Numbered from the stretch's first letter, positions 24,201 through 33,416 are shown. The stretch: 64,000 nt of DNA from CAZFDE01 sp964517795 (GCA_964517795.1 CAZFDE010000006.1:1-64000); one strand, 5' to 3'. Notes: generated by a model not told the origin, from the sequence alone. Numbers and translations are program-made.

Positions 24201-26051
24201 ATGGTACTCGGGAGAAAACTCAGCGAAAGCAGAGTGGGTAGAGAGAACCCAGGTTTCTTATCGTTTGTGCTGATCTTGGTATTGGCCGCAAGCGCATGTT
24301 GCCAACTCACCGACGAGAATGTCCTTGTTCTTGTCAATGAAAACAGTCCGGTCAGCCGCTATATTGCCAGGATGTATCTGGAATATCATCCCGGCGCCCG
24401 GCAGTGTGTGTTAAGCGGGTTATTCGACACGTGCAGCTCCAGCGCCGAACCCGCCGATGAGATCATTACCCGCGCCGATTATAACGATCTGATTGCCGAT
24501 CCGGTTCGCAATTGGCTCGGAGATTCGAATTATCCTGATCGATTATCGCAGATTCGGGTGATCGTCACAACGGCCGGGATGCCGTACCGTATCGAGGATA
24601 CGACCTATTCGAACGCGATTTACCCGGCCGGGTCGAACCCGACAACCGTCGTTTCTCAGGAATCCTCGATCGATGCCGCTTCGGTGGAATCGGAACTCAC
24701 CTGCCTGTGGTACAGCGACACCGGCAGCGATCCGTTTGGAATCCGAAACCGCATGGTCAACCCCTATCAGGGATATCGCGGCAGCAGTGTCATGCTGTTC
24801 GAAAAAGCCGTTCCGGGAACGAAGACCTTTAACTGGACATTAGGCTGTTCGCAATTATCGCCGCTGGTGGAAAATCCCCTGATGGAAGGCGATCCGCCGA
24901 ATCCCCGGTATTATATATACGGTACACGTAATCGCAGTTTTCATGTTGGCGATATGTACCTGGTATGCCGGCTGGACGGGCCGAAAAAACAGGGTCCATT
25001 TGCCTTTCAGGCGATTTTCGCCGTCCGGGCGATGCTGGAACGGGCATTTCGGGCGTCGCATCCGTATTACGGAGTGAATCCGGCCCAGGCGGTCGCGGTC
25101 TTTGACGATTCGCCGTTGTGTGTGGATAATTATGATCGCAACCGGACCTATAACTTAAATTCAAACGTCAATTACTGGCAATACGATACGTGTGAAAATC
25201 AACCGCCGGATTGTCCGGATCCGCGGATCGAAGAAGACTACATTGAAGGATTCCGGCAGCTCACCGCACTGGATGCGGATGATATATTGAATATCGGTGC
25301 ATTGGCTGTACCGGACGGTAATGTGTGCGTGATGCTGGATCGACGGGGTCATACACAAACAACCCAGACGGATCTCGACGATTACATGTACAGCAATCCT
25401 GACCGCGATCCGTATCAAGGGATCATTGCACTGGCGACCTATGGGGTGAATTGTGACGAGTATCGCCCGAGCAATTATCTGTTAACCGGCGGGCCCGGAG
25501 GGGGCCCGTTATTTAATCTGGTAAACGGTGCGGTATTTACCTCGATTGAGAGTTTCAACGGGGTGACTATGTTCAGCGATGTCAATACGCTCAGCGTCGC
25601 ACAGGGCAAGCTGGTTGATTTTATTTCGATCGGCGGTGCCGGGGCGATCGGTCATATCTTCGAGCCGCAGCCGGACGCAGCCATCGATAATGAATTTCTG
25701 ATTTATAATCTGTTGGCCGACGCAGATAGCAATGGCGTTGCCGATCTGACATTTGCCGAGGCGGCCTATAGCGCGATCCCCTATCTAAGCTGGTCGGAGG
25801 TCGTGATCGGCGATCCGTTAATGCAAATTCAATATGCAAACGGCGGCCCCGCATGGATTAAAAATGCCGGTGATATCAATCGTGACGGAAAAATCAATAT
25901 AAAGGATTATTACCAGCTCAAACAGCATTATGGCGGTGAATTGAATACTGCAGATCCACAGGAATTCGATTTATACGATGATATGTGCGATTTGAATGAG
26001 GATGGCAAGATCAACATCAAAGATGTGCATCTTTTTAAACAGGCATTTTAA
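24201..26051 (+). CDS. TIGR03790-type secreted protein with dockerin-like C-terminus
   Basis: 616 residues. N-terminal signal (GFLSFVLILVLAASACC), then the TIGR03790 family body starting ENVLVLVNENSPVSRYIARMY and containing VIVTTAGMPYRI, and IGHIFEPQPDA. Function unknown; the family occurs with PEP-CTERM systems. Residues ~555-616 carry two dockerin type I-like calcium loops, GDINRDGKINIKDYYQLK and CDLNEDGKINIKDVHLFK. No PEP-CTERM signal is present, so attachment may be by cohesin-dockerin contact; the preceding protein is cohesin-like, a possible partner (inference). Confidence 0.75.
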   Translation: MVLGRKLSESRVGRENPGFLSFVLILVLAASACCQLTDENVLVLVNENSPVSRYIARMYLEYHPGARQCVLSGLFDTCSSSAEPADEIITRADYNDLIADPVRNWLGDSNYPDRLSQIRVIVTTAGMPYRIEDTTYSNAIYPAGSNPTTVVSQESSIDAASVESELTCLWYSDTGSDPFGIRNRMVNPYQGYRGSSVMLFEKAVPGTKTFNWTLGCSQLSPLVENPLMEGDPPNPRYYIYGTRNRSFHVGDMYLVCRLDGPKKQGPFAFQAIFAVRAMLERAFRASHPYYGVNPAQAVAVFDDSPLCVDNYDRNRTYNLNSNVNYWQYDTCENQPPDCPDPRIEEDYIEGFRQLTALDADDILNIGALAVPDGNVCVMLDRRGHTQTTQTDLDDYMYSNPDRDPYQGIIALATYGVNCDEYRPSNYLLTGGPGGGPLFNLVNGAVFTSIESFNGVTMFSDVNTLSVAQGKLVDFISIGGAGAIGHIFEPQPDAAIDNEFLIYNLLADADSNGVADLTFAEAAYSAIPYLSWSEVVIGDPLMQIQYANGGPAWIKNAGDINRDGKINIKDYYQLKQHYGGELNTADPQEFDLYDDMCDLNEDGKINIKDVHLFKQAF

Positions 26052-26082
26052 AAAAAAAATTGAAAAATTTTTGTTTTTTTAC

Positions 26083-26112
26083 TTGACAAGTGAACGAAAG
26101 ACCCATTATATT
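26083..26112 (+). promoter_or_regulatory. Candidate promoter of the second and third PEP-CTERM genes
   Basis: TTGACA and TATATT are 18 nt apart in an AT-rich stretch right after the TIGR03790 gene. The leader of ~90 nt contains GAGGG and CCCTC arms (26134-26161) that can pair. Confidence 0.5.
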
Positions 26113-26211
26113 ATAGGACAATAGAATAGAGGAGAGGGTTATTCACCTCCGTACCGCCCTCGAAAATGAACTGGAGTAGGGAATTTATGCAAGGAAGAGG
26201 AGGACAGGAAG

Positions 26212-26949
26212 ATGGTAGAGAAGAGAGTAGTAACGGCAGCGTTGCTGTGTATGCTGTTGGTCTTTTCATTTCAAAGTGCTTCTGCGATTACCTATGTCAA
26301 GGAAATTCAATTAATGCTATGGGATGTCCAGTTTTATCAGGGCAATCCGCAAGCGTTTATTTTGGAAGATTCCTGGCTTGGGGGCCCGGCCGAAATTGAT
26401 GAGTATGGTTCTTCGGGCTTGAGCACGGTTGATAACCCCACTGGCTATGAATATGGCCTTCGCGGATTTATCGAGATCGAGCAGTGTGACCTGGTGTCAT
26501 CCGGAACCCTTTCAGACGGACGTGCAACCGGAACCTTTGAAGGCGGCGCGTTATTGACGATCAAAGGCGATCTTTGGAAGAAGAGCAACCCCGGCAACTT
26601 GTATGTGGATGACGCCAATATCCTGGTCGCGCGGATGTATAATGAAAACTGGGATCTGACGGAGCAGTTCTGGTCGGGATCCAATGATGTGCGATGCGAT
26701 CCGAGATTCGACATTATCGGCGGTGCTCTGTTTACAGGTGCCGGCCCCGAACAGTTGGTTCTGAGCGATTTTGAAGCACTCTTTACATTCGTCAGCAGCG
26801 GCGTGGATACATTTGGAAGTAACGATTATGCCACGACAGAAAGCCCAACGATGCAAATTACCGAAATACCCGAACCGGCGACACTGATGCTATTGACGTT
26901 TGGCAGTGTCGGGTTAGCGTTCAGCAGGAAGAAAAGAAAAACGTCATAA
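26212..26949 (+). CDS. PEP-CTERM sorting-domain protein
   Basis: 245 residues, start supported by GGAGG before the ATG. Signal peptide to ~residue 25 (TAALLCMLLVFSFQSASA). The mature region has no domain I recognise; it is beta-rich (GSSGLSTVDNPTGYEYGLRG; FEGGALLTIKGDLWKK). The C-terminus ITEIPEPATLMLLTFGSVGL plus the basic tail SRKKRKTS is the exosortase signal. The third PEP-CTERM gene follows 23 nt later. Confidence 0.8.
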   Translation: MVEKRVVTAALLCMLLVFSFQSASAITYVKEIQLMLWDVQFYQGNPQAFILEDSWLGGPAEIDEYGSSGLSTVDNPTGYEYGLRGFIEIEQCDLVSSGTLSDGRATGTFEGGALLTIKGDLWKKSNPGNLYVDDANILVARMYNENWDLTEQFWSGSNDVRCDPRFDIIGGALFTGAGPEQLVLSDFEALFTFVSSGVDTFGSNDYATTESPTMQITEIPEPATLMLLTFGSVGLAFSRKKRKTS

Positions 26950-26972
26950 ACATTTTTATTGAGGAGGTAGTG

Positions 26973-27653
26973 ATGATGAACAAATTGTTAGGAGTGGGCT
27001 GTATCTTGTTTCTGCTTTCAGTCCCGTGTTTTGCCGATGTCAATATGGTGAATATTTACCTCGTGCAGAACCTTGGTTGCCAGGGAGACTTCACGGCCAG
27101 CGCCAATCCGGCTCCGGACGAAGGGTCACTGGTCTGGTCCGGCGGCCAGAAGGCCAAAGTGTATTTTGATGATGCACCGTACCGCGATTACCTGATCGTC
27201 GATGTCGCTGCGACATGGGACGATTGTACGGACCTGTCATCGAGCGGCACCGCCAAGGCATCTTTCGCCACCGGTACCTTTACCATTACGCTCACCGGTG
27301 ACACAGATCCGAATGACAATGGCGTGATTACGGGGTCGCTGTATTCCGGCTGGGATTATCTGGAAGAGGAATTATCTGCCGGCACGTTAGCGGGTAGAGC
27401 ATGTGTTCGAATCGATTCGTTTTATCTGGAAGTTGCGGGCGATGACAGCTATTCGTGGATGGGCGGTGTCGGCGATCGGGCCGGGCTGACCTCCAGTACC
27501 AGTCTGCTCAATGACATCACGGATTATCAGAGCGACTGGAGTTCGGATAACGTCATCGTTACACTGAAAGCCGATGAAAGCGGGATTCCCGAACCGGCAA
27601 CGATGCTGCTGCTGGGATTGGGCTCGCGGGCACTGGCCAGACGTAAACGATAA
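26973..27653 (+). CDS. PEP-CTERM sorting-domain protein
   Basis: 226 residues from the first ATG after GAGGAGG; the GTG 3 nt upstream is possible but less likely. Signal peptide ~1-21 (GVGCILFLLSVPCFA). The beta-rich mature region has no known domain. The C-terminal signal SGIPEPATMLLLGLGSRAL ends in ARRKR. It probably shares a transcript with the preceding gene, and a terminator follows. Confidence 0.8.
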   Translation: MMNKLLGVGCILFLLSVPCFADVNMVNIYLVQNLGCQGDFTASANPAPDEGSLVWSGGQKAKVYFDDAPYRDYLIVDVAATWDDCTDLSSSGTAKASFATGTFTITLTGDTDPNDNGVITGSLYSGWDYLEEELSAGTLAGRACVRIDSFYLEVAGDDSYSWMGGVGDRAGLTSSTSLLNDITDYQSDWSSDNVIVTLKADESGIPEPATMLLLGLGSRALARRKR

Positions 27654-27718
27654 TTCGCGAATAATATAACCACAAAGCAATCTTTGCAATATCAGATTGG
27701 TTGTGTGGGTGATGAGAA

Positions 27719-27767
27719 GAAACAGGAATGGGCTGCGGGTCAAGCTGCTTGCAGCCTCGTTTCTTTT
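27719..27767 (+). terminator. Intrinsic terminator after the PEP-CTERM genes
   Basis: GAAAC (27719-27723) pairs with GTTTC (27759-27763), and GGCTGC (27731-27736) with GCAGCC (27751-27756), followed by TTTT. Confidence 0.6.
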
Positions 27768-27797
27768 AAAACAAGCCGAATTTTAATCAATCAAGAA

Positions 27798-27826
27798 TTG
27801 ACCTTTCCTGCAGACCTCTCTATAAT
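27798..27826 (+). promoter_or_regulatory. Promoter of the ykgJ-type/hisS operon
   Basis: TTGACC and TATAAT with a 17-nt spacer, 33 nt before the ATG: one of the best sigma-70 matches in the window. Confidence 0.65.
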
Positions 27827-27858
27827 ACCGCTTTCGTATTGTTTTTCAGGAGTGTTCC

Positions 27859-28263
27859 ATGGCCAAAAAGAAGTCGTTATGTGATAAGTGCACCGGCTTG
27901 TGCTGCCAGTATTTTGCATTACCGATCGAAACGCCGGAAGATAAAGAGGATTATGACGATATTCGCTGGTACCTTTGCCATAAAGATATCACGGTCTTTG
28001 TCGAGGACGGCGATTGGTACATCAACGTTAAAAATGTCTGCCGCCATCTCGATAAGCATACCTATCGCTGCCGGATGTATAAAAACAGACCGCGCATCTG
28101 TCGCGGTTATACGACCAAAGACTGCGATCTGACCGAAGGTGAATACGATTACGAGTTGCATTTTACCGATGATAAGCAGATGGAAGAATACATCCGTATT
28201 AAATTCGGCAACAACAAGACCGAAAAGCAAAAAAGCCGCAAAAAGCGAAAGAAGAAACGATGA
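27859..28263 (+). CDS. YkgJ-family cysteine-cluster protein
   Basis: 134 residues. CDKCTGLCCQYF, then CHKD, CRHLDKHTYRCRMY and RPRICRGYTTKDC give the Cys set of the YkgJ/UPF0153 family, thought to bind a zinc or iron-sulfur centre; function not established. The C-terminus is a lysine/arginine tail (KQKSRKKRKKKR). It overlaps the hisS start by 4 nt (ATGA), so the two are translationally coupled. Confidence 0.85.
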   Translation: MAKKKSLCDKCTGLCCQYFALPIETPEDKEDYDDIRWYLCHKDITVFVEDGDWYINVKNVCRHLDKHTYRCRMYKNRPRICRGYTTKDCDLTEGEYDYELHFTDDKQMEEYIRIKFGNNKTEKQKSRKKRKKKR

Positions 28264-29543
28264 AAATTCCATCGGTCAAGGGCACACGGGATTTCTATCC
28301 GTTAGAAATGGCGGTTCGCAATTTTATTGTCGATGGTTGGAAGGCCGCATCGATCCGAAACGGATTCGAGGAGTATGACGGGCCGATTTTTGAATATCTG
28401 GATATGTATCGGATCAAAAGCGGCGATGAGATTGTCGAGCAGTTGTTCAATCTGACCGATCGCGGCGGCCGTGAACTGGCGATCCGCCCGGAGATTACCC
28501 CGACCCTTGCACGGATGGTCAATCAGCGAATCAATGCCCTGGCCAAGCCGATCAAGTGGTTTTCGGTGCCGCGGTTATGCCGTGCGGAACGGCCGCAAAA
28601 AGGCCGGCTGCGCGAATTTTTCCAGTGGAATGTGGATATCATGGGCGTTGATGATGTGCTGGCGGATGCGGAAACGATATTCTGTGCGGTGGATTATCTG
28701 CGGCAGGTCGGCCTGACACAGGACGATATTGTGGTCAAAATATCCAGCCGAAAAATGCTGGCGGCCCTTTTGCAAAGCATCGGGATCGCACCATCGCAAC
28801 TGGACCCGTTGTATGCCGTGTTGGATAAGAAAAATAAAATCCCCGCGGAGTCATTCGAACAGGTGCTGGCCGAAACGATCTCAGATTCAAAACAGCGACA
28901 AAAGGTGGGCGACTTAATGGCCGTCACATCAATCGATGCACTTGGGTCGTTCGTGTCGAATTGTGAAACATCACAAGCCGGTATCGACGAGTTGAAGCGA
29001 CTTTTCAAATTATTGGATGTCATGGGGATTGGCGGCTTTTGCGAATTTGATATCGGTATTGTACGGGGGCTGGCCTATTATACGGGGATTGTTTATGAGA
29101 TCTTCGACAAGGCCGGTCAGCTTCGCGCGATCGGCGGCGGGGGACGATACGATAATCTGCTCAAACAATTCGGCGGGCCGGGCATCTCGGCCACGGGCTT
29201 CGGGATCGGTGATTGTGTGCTCGCGATCCTGCTGGAGGAAAAGGGATTGTTGAAACCCGATGCGATGTCTAAAACGATCGATTACTATGTGGCCCATGTC
29301 AGCGAAGAATATCTGCCCCGGACGATCGAGATCGCCATGCAGTTGCGTCAAAAAGGCCGCTGTACAGAATTTTCGTATAAATCCACCGGATTAGGCAAAC
29401 AGCTCAAGGCCGCATCGGCCATGAATGCCGCCCACTGCGTGATTGTGGGAGAGGAAATCGAAAACGACCAGATCGTTCTGAAAAATATGGCTGAGGGCGA
29501 GCAAAAAACAGTGGATTTATCCCGTTTTTTGGCGGAAATTTAA
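28260..29543 (+). CDS. hisS: Histidyl-tRNA synthetase
   Basis: 427 residues, class II synthetase. Seen: VKGTRDFYPLEMAVRNFI (motif 1 region), LAIRPEITPTLARMV, LCRAERPQKGRLREFFQWNVD (motif 2), VRGLAYYTGIVYEIFD (histidine-binding), IGGGGRYDNLLKQFGG, and SATGFGIGDCVLAI (motif 3). The C-terminal anticodon-binding domain covers ~residues 330-427. Start by ATGA overlap with the cysteine-cluster gene. A terminator follows. Confidence 0.96.
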   Translation: MKIPSVKGTRDFYPLEMAVRNFIVDGWKAASIRNGFEEYDGPIFEYLDMYRIKSGDEIVEQLFNLTDRGGRELAIRPEITPTLARMVNQRINALAKPIKWFSVPRLCRAERPQKGRLREFFQWNVDIMGVDDVLADAETIFCAVDYLRQVGLTQDDIVVKISSRKMLAALLQSIGIAPSQLDPLYAVLDKKNKIPAESFEQVLAETISDSKQRQKVGDLMAVTSIDALGSFVSNCETSQAGIDELKRLFKLLDVMGIGGFCEFDIGIVRGLAYYTGIVYEIFDKAGQLRAIGGGGRYDNLLKQFGGPGISATGFGIGDCVLAILLEEKGLLKPDAMSKTIDYYVAHVSEEYLPRTIEIAMQLRQKGRCTEFSYKSTGLGKQLKAASAMNAAHCVIVGEEIENDQIVLKNMAEGEQKTVDLSRFLAEI

Positions 29544-29594
29544 GTATTCTGATTGAGTTTTTATTTTTTATACCATTCTCGTTGCCATTTATCC

Positions 29595-29632
29595 CTGATT
29601 TTAGTATACTAAACTCAGCCGTTGAGTTTTTT
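29595..29632 (+). terminator. hisS terminator overlapping a 24-bp palindrome
   Basis: AAACTCA-GCCGT-TGAGTTT followed by TTT (29611-29632) is a good intrinsic terminator. Its left arm also belongs to a near-perfect palindrome, CTGATTTTAGTA/TACTAAACTCAG (29595-29618, one mismatch per arm), so two exclusive hairpins are possible. Confidence 0.55.
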
Positions 29633-29817
29633 AGAGCGTCTAATAACATGAGTTTTTAGATCGAAAGCGAGCGATTTTTCGATCCGGTAAGGCGACGAGG
29701 ACAAAATCGCCACAGGCGTAGCCAAAGCTACGTCGAGGACGATTTTGGGCTCGACAACGCCGCCGGGCGGAAAATAAGCCGCTTGAATCTAAAGTCATTT
29801 TGTTAGCCGCGCTTAGA
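29631..29817. mobile_element. MITE-like element, copy 2
   Basis: About 179 bp (29635-29813) flanked by TTAG on both sides. Its reverse complement matches the copy at 5323-5500 along the whole length (shared runs include CTAACAAAATGACTTTAGAT, and GATTCAAGCGGCTTATTTT). Imperfect terminal inverted repeats and the central CGTAGC-CAAA-GCTACG hairpin are kept while the loop differs. Non-coding; sits between hisS and the HYExAFE-type gene. Confidence 0.75.
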
Positions 29818-29833
29818 TTCAGAGAGACTTTGA

Positions 29834-30361
29834 GTGAAATGTCAGATGCACAGAGATTGTTCTATGTTGTATGAGCGTGCGTTTCATGCGTGGCTGGTGG
29901 AAAACCAGTTCAAGTTTATCTATGTCGATGAAACGAAACGCTCGGTATTCGGTCGGGCGAAGATCAAAAGTTTTGATTTTCTGGTGTACCGGCCGGACGA
30001 ATCGCTGGTGCTGGTCGAATTAAAGGGCCGCCTGTTTAAGGGGAATAGCCTCGAGAAGATGAGAAATCTCGAATGCTGGGTCACCCTCGAAGACGTAGAA
30101 GGGTTGATCAAGTGGCAGGAGATTTTCGGGCCCGAGCATACCGCTGCGGTTGTCTTTGCATACCGAATCGAACAGGTCGATGCCGACCTGGATGGGGCAC
30201 AAGCGTTTGTTTATGATAACCAACGATTTGTCTTCTTTGTGATCAGAATCGAAGACTATCTCAAATCCATGAAATCACGAAGCCCTAAATGGCAAACCGT
30301 TACCTTGCCAGCTGATGAATTTCGCGCGTTAGTATTACCTGTTCGTGAAATTCTCGTATGA
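29834..30361 (+). CDS. HYExAFE-type planctomycete protein
   Basis: 175 residues. The N-terminus MLYERAFHAWL corresponds to the HYExAFE signature of a planctomycete family of unknown function, followed by FIYVDETKRSVF, KSFDFLVYRPDESLVLVELKGR and CWVTLEDVEGLIKWQEIFG. The D-(x)n-E-x-K pattern in DFLVY...LVELKGR resembles the core of PD-(D/E)XK nucleases, so a nuclease-like fold is possible (inference). Start uncertain: 29834, or an ATG closer to MLYERAF. Confidence 0.7.
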   Translation: MKCQMHRDCSMLYERAFHAWLVENQFKFIYVDETKRSVFGRAKIKSFDFLVYRPDESLVLVELKGRLFKGNSLEKMRNLECWVTLEDVEGLIKWQEIFGPEHTAAVVFAYRIEQVDADLDGAQAFVYDNQRFVFFVIRIEDYLKSMKSRSPKWQTVTLPADEFRALVLPVREILV

Positions 30362-30455
30362 TTCGCCTTCTTTTGTTGCATTCAAATCGTGTTTGTGCGC
30401 TATCCTGCAGCGGAACACAGTAGAAAAATATCTCAATCCCGTGTATAGTTAGAAT

Positions 30456-31028
30456 ATGCGTATCATTGCCGGATCAAAACGTTCGTTGAAGCTGGCCGGC
30501 CCGCCGGGCAGCGTGTCTCGCCCGATCATCGACCGGGTCAAGGAGTCGCTCTTTAGTGTGCTCTACGGTTACGATATGCCCGAAGATAAAGTGGTTGCGG
30601 ATATATTCAGCGGTGCCGGTTCGCTGGGATTGGAGGCGTTAAGCCGCGGTGCTGCGTTTGTGTTATTTGTGGAACAGGACGCCGCGGTGTTTCAAACGCT
30701 GCGTAAAAACATCCAAACGTGCGGATTTGAGGATCGCTGCAAGGTTTTGCGAACCAATGCGTTCAGCACCGGCGCCCCCGTAGAAAACAGGTCCTATGAC
30801 CTGGTTTTCGTAGATCCGCCTTATGTCGAAACGGAGGATATATCGGCCCAATCGCCGCTGTCACGATTGTTCGCTATTTTGGAGGACCAGGTCACCAAAC
30901 ATGCTTTGGTGGTCGTTCGTACACATAAACGTATCCAGCCTTTGGACCGCTATGGGAATTTTGGAGTTGACCAGCGGCGTCATTGGGGGACAATGAACAT
31001 TACGTTTTTTAAAAGAACCGATGGATAA
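30456..31028 (+). CDS. rsmD: 16S rRNA (guanine-966-N2)-methyltransferase
   Basis: 190 residues. RsmD signature: MRIIAGSKRSLKL at the start, SRPIIDRVKESLFSVL, SAM-binding DIFSGAGSLGLEALSRGA, and catalytic LVFVDPPY near residue 112. It overlaps the next gene by 8 nt, opening a run of three tightly packed genes (rsmD, CCA/poly(A) polymerase, sulfatase maturase). Confidence 0.93.
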   Translation: MRIIAGSKRSLKLAGPPGSVSRPIIDRVKESLFSVLYGYDMPEDKVVADIFSGAGSLGLEALSRGAAFVLFVEQDAAVFQTLRKNIQTCGFEDRCKVLRTNAFSTGAPVENRSYDLVFVDPPYVETEDISAQSPLSRLFAILEDQVTKHALVVVRTHKRIQPLDRYGNFGVDQRRHWGTMNITFFKRTDG

Positions 31029-32271
31029 TAAAAAAGCAGCCATAGAGATCATCAAACGCCTGCACGGCAGCGGGTATGAGGCCCTGCTGGCGGGCGGGTG
31101 TGTGCGCGATATGCTGTTGGGACGGGCGGCCAAGGATTACGATGTCGCCACCAGCGCCGAGCCGATCCATGTCATACGCCTGTTCAAAAAGACCATTAAA
31201 GTCGGTGCGCATTTTGGCGTGGTGATCGTCATCATGGGCGATCAGCAGGTGGAAGTGGCGACTTTTCGAAGTGAATTCGGTTATGAAGACGGGCGACACC
31301 CGGATAAGGTTGAATTTGTTTGCGCCGAAGAGGACGCATTGCGGCGCGACTTTACCATCAACGGGATGTTCTACGATCCGCTGCAAGAAAAAGTGATCGA
31401 TTATGTCGGCGGCCAAAAAGACCTCAAGGCCGGTTTGGTCCGAACGATCGGTGATCCGAATGAACGGTTCGGCGAAGATTATCTGAGAATGCTCCGGGCG
31501 GTAAGGTTTTCGACACAATTGGAGTTTCCCATCGAGCCGAATACCTGGAAGGCGATCATTGAACATGCCGGGCAAATCGTCCATATCAGCGGCGAACGCA
31601 AGCAGATGGAGATCGAGTCAATACTTACCGATCCGCATCGGGCCAAAGGGGCCGCCATGCTGATCAAAAGCAAACTCGCCGAAGTGATTTTTCCGGAATT
31701 TGTCGGCCCGAATGCCAAATTTGCGATTAAGGTGCTCAGTCAGTTGAAAAAGAAAGTCAGCTTTGCATTGGCGATTGCCGCCTTGTTCAGTGGTTTTGAG
31801 ACGAAGGTGGCCATGAAGCAGTGTGTGGTGTTGAGATTAAGCCGGGCCTGCAATAAACAGATCAAGTTCCTGCTGTCTCACCGGGGTTATTTACTCAAAG
31901 AAAAGATGACTTTAGCCGAACTTCGCAAGATCGTCTCTGAACCGTATTTTGAGGAGCTTTTTGAGTTGCAGCGGGCGATCCAGGATGCTACGTACGGCAA
32001 AGGCAAGAATAACCAGGCATTGGTCCAAATGCGAAAACGGATCAATGAACTGGGGGATCTGGAAATGAAACCGAAACCGCTGCTCAACGGCCATGATCTG
32101 ATCGCACTGGGTGCGCTGCCCGGGCCGATGGTCGGTCAGTTGGCCGAGGAATTGTATATCGCTCAGCTTGACGGCCAAATCCGGGATAAACAGCAGGCAC
32201 AGCAATGGGCGGAGCAGTGGCTTGAAAAACGATTGAAACGATTAGGGGATACCTGGGCAGGTCAGCGATGA
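31021..32271 (+). CDS. CCA tRNA nucleotidyltransferase / poly(A) polymerase family
   Basis: 416 residues, class II polymerase-beta superfamily. Seen: LLAGGCVRDMLLGRAAKDYDVATSA with the DxD metal site, VATFRSEFGYEDGRHPDKVEF, RRDFTINGMFYD, GDPNERFGEDYLRMLRAVRF, and RKQMEIE (~residue 195). These occur in both CCA-adding enzyme and PcnB; the two cannot be told apart reliably here. It overlaps the sulfatase-maturase gene by 4 nt. Confidence 0.88.
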   Translation: MDNKKAAIEIIKRLHGSGYEALLAGGCVRDMLLGRAAKDYDVATSAEPIHVIRLFKKTIKVGAHFGVVIVIMGDQQVEVATFRSEFGYEDGRHPDKVEFVCAEEDALRRDFTINGMFYDPLQEKVIDYVGGQKDLKAGLVRTIGDPNERFGEDYLRMLRAVRFSTQLEFPIEPNTWKAIIEHAGQIVHISGERKQMEIESILTDPHRAKGAAMLIKSKLAEVIFPEFVGPNAKFAIKVLSQLKKKVSFALAIAALFSGFETKVAMKQCVVLRLSRACNKQIKFLLSHRGYLLKEKMTLAELRKIVSEPYFEELFELQRAIQDATYGKGKNNQALVQMRKRINELGDLEMKPKPLLNGHDLIALGALPGPMVGQLAEELYIAQLDGQIRDKQQAQQWAEQWLEKRLKRLGDTWAGQR

Positions 32272-33392
32272 GAGAATTCAGCTTATTGGTCAAACCGTCC
32301 GGTTCGGATTGCAATCTGGACTGTACGTATTGCTTTTACAAATGTCGGCCATCGGAGATTGGTACGGGCCGTCAGCGTATGAGCGATGACGTACTCGAGC
32401 GGATGACCAAAGATTATCTGTCCTTGCGGCTGAACGTCTCCAGTTTTGCCTGGCAGGGTGGCGAGCCGACACTGATGGGCCTGAATTTTTATAAAAAGGC
32501 AGTGGAGCTTCAAAAGCGATATGCCGCCGAGGGGCAGATCGTGTCCAATGCCCTGCAAACCAACGGCGTTGTGCTTAATGAAAAATGGTGCCGTTTTCTG
32601 GCCGCGCATCAGTTTCTGGTGGGGATCAGTATCGACGGGCCGAAACAATATCACGATCACTATCGGCTCGATCTGGCCGGTAAGCCGACGTTTGACCGGG
32701 TGATGCGGGGGATCGAAAACTGCAAGCAATTTCATGTCGAATACAACACCCTGACGCTGCTCAATGATGTGAACGTCCGCCACCCCGATGCGCTGATGGA
32801 CTTTTTTGTCGAAAACGATATTTTCTATCTTCAGTTTATTCCCTGTCTCGAGTTGGATCCGAAAACGCGTGAGGTGGCCGGTTTCTCCATTACTCCCGAA
32901 CAGTACGGCCATTTTCTGTGCAGGATTTTCGACCGTTGGTACGAACTGGGTTCGGATAGACCCAGTATCCGCGATTTCGATTCGATCCTCTCCTGGTGTG
33001 TTCAGGGACACCATACGATCTGTACGTTTGAAAGGCAGTGCAGCGGATATGTCGTGATCGAGCATACCGGCGATGCCTATTGCTGCGATTTTTTCGTTAA
33101 GCCGCAGTGGCACCTGGGTAATATCATGGACACACCGATCGCGGAATTGGCGAACAGCCCGAAAAAGCGGGCGTTTGCCCGGCTGAAAAAAAATCTGTGC
33201 CATCAGTGCCTGCTGTGCCGACATTTGCAGGTGTGCCGCGGCGGGTGTATGAAAGATCGTGCCCCGTTTGATGAAAAAAATTACGGTACCCAAAGCTATT
33301 TTTGCGAGGCGTATCGTCAATTTTTCGATTATACGATGCCGCGATTTATGCAATTGGCGGCCGATATCAAGGCCGAACATGAATCGTCTTGA
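32268..33392 (+). CDS. Anaerobic sulfatase-maturating enzyme (radical SAM)
   Basis: 374 residues. The radical-SAM cluster is C15, C19, C22 in CNLDCTYCFYKC. The SPASM/auxiliary-cluster cysteines follow at CTFERQCSGYVVIEHTGDAYCCDFFV and CHQCLLCRHLQVCRGGC. The layout is that of anSME, which converts Cys or Ser of sulfatases to formylglycine without oxygen. A Cys-type sulfatase is encoded at 9303-10733, a plausible client. ATGA overlap with the polymerase gene; an MMPL transporter follows. Confidence 0.9.
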   Translation: MREFSLLVKPSGSDCNLDCTYCFYKCRPSEIGTGRQRMSDDVLERMTKDYLSLRLNVSSFAWQGGEPTLMGLNFYKKAVELQKRYAAEGQIVSNALQTNGVVLNEKWCRFLAAHQFLVGISIDGPKQYHDHYRLDLAGKPTFDRVMRGIENCKQFHVEYNTLTLLNDVNVRHPDALMDFFVENDIFYLQFIPCLELDPKTREVAGFSITPEQYGHFLCRIFDRWYELGSDRPSIRDFDSILSWCVQGHHTICTFERQCSGYVVIEHTGDAYCCDFFVKPQWHLGNIMDTPIAELANSPKKRAFARLKKNLCHQCLLCRHLQVCRGGCMKDRAPFDEKNYGTQSYFCEAYRQFFDYTMPRFMQLAADIKAEHESS

Positions 33393-33416
33393 CCGTATTT
33401 GAAGGGAGGTTTACGG

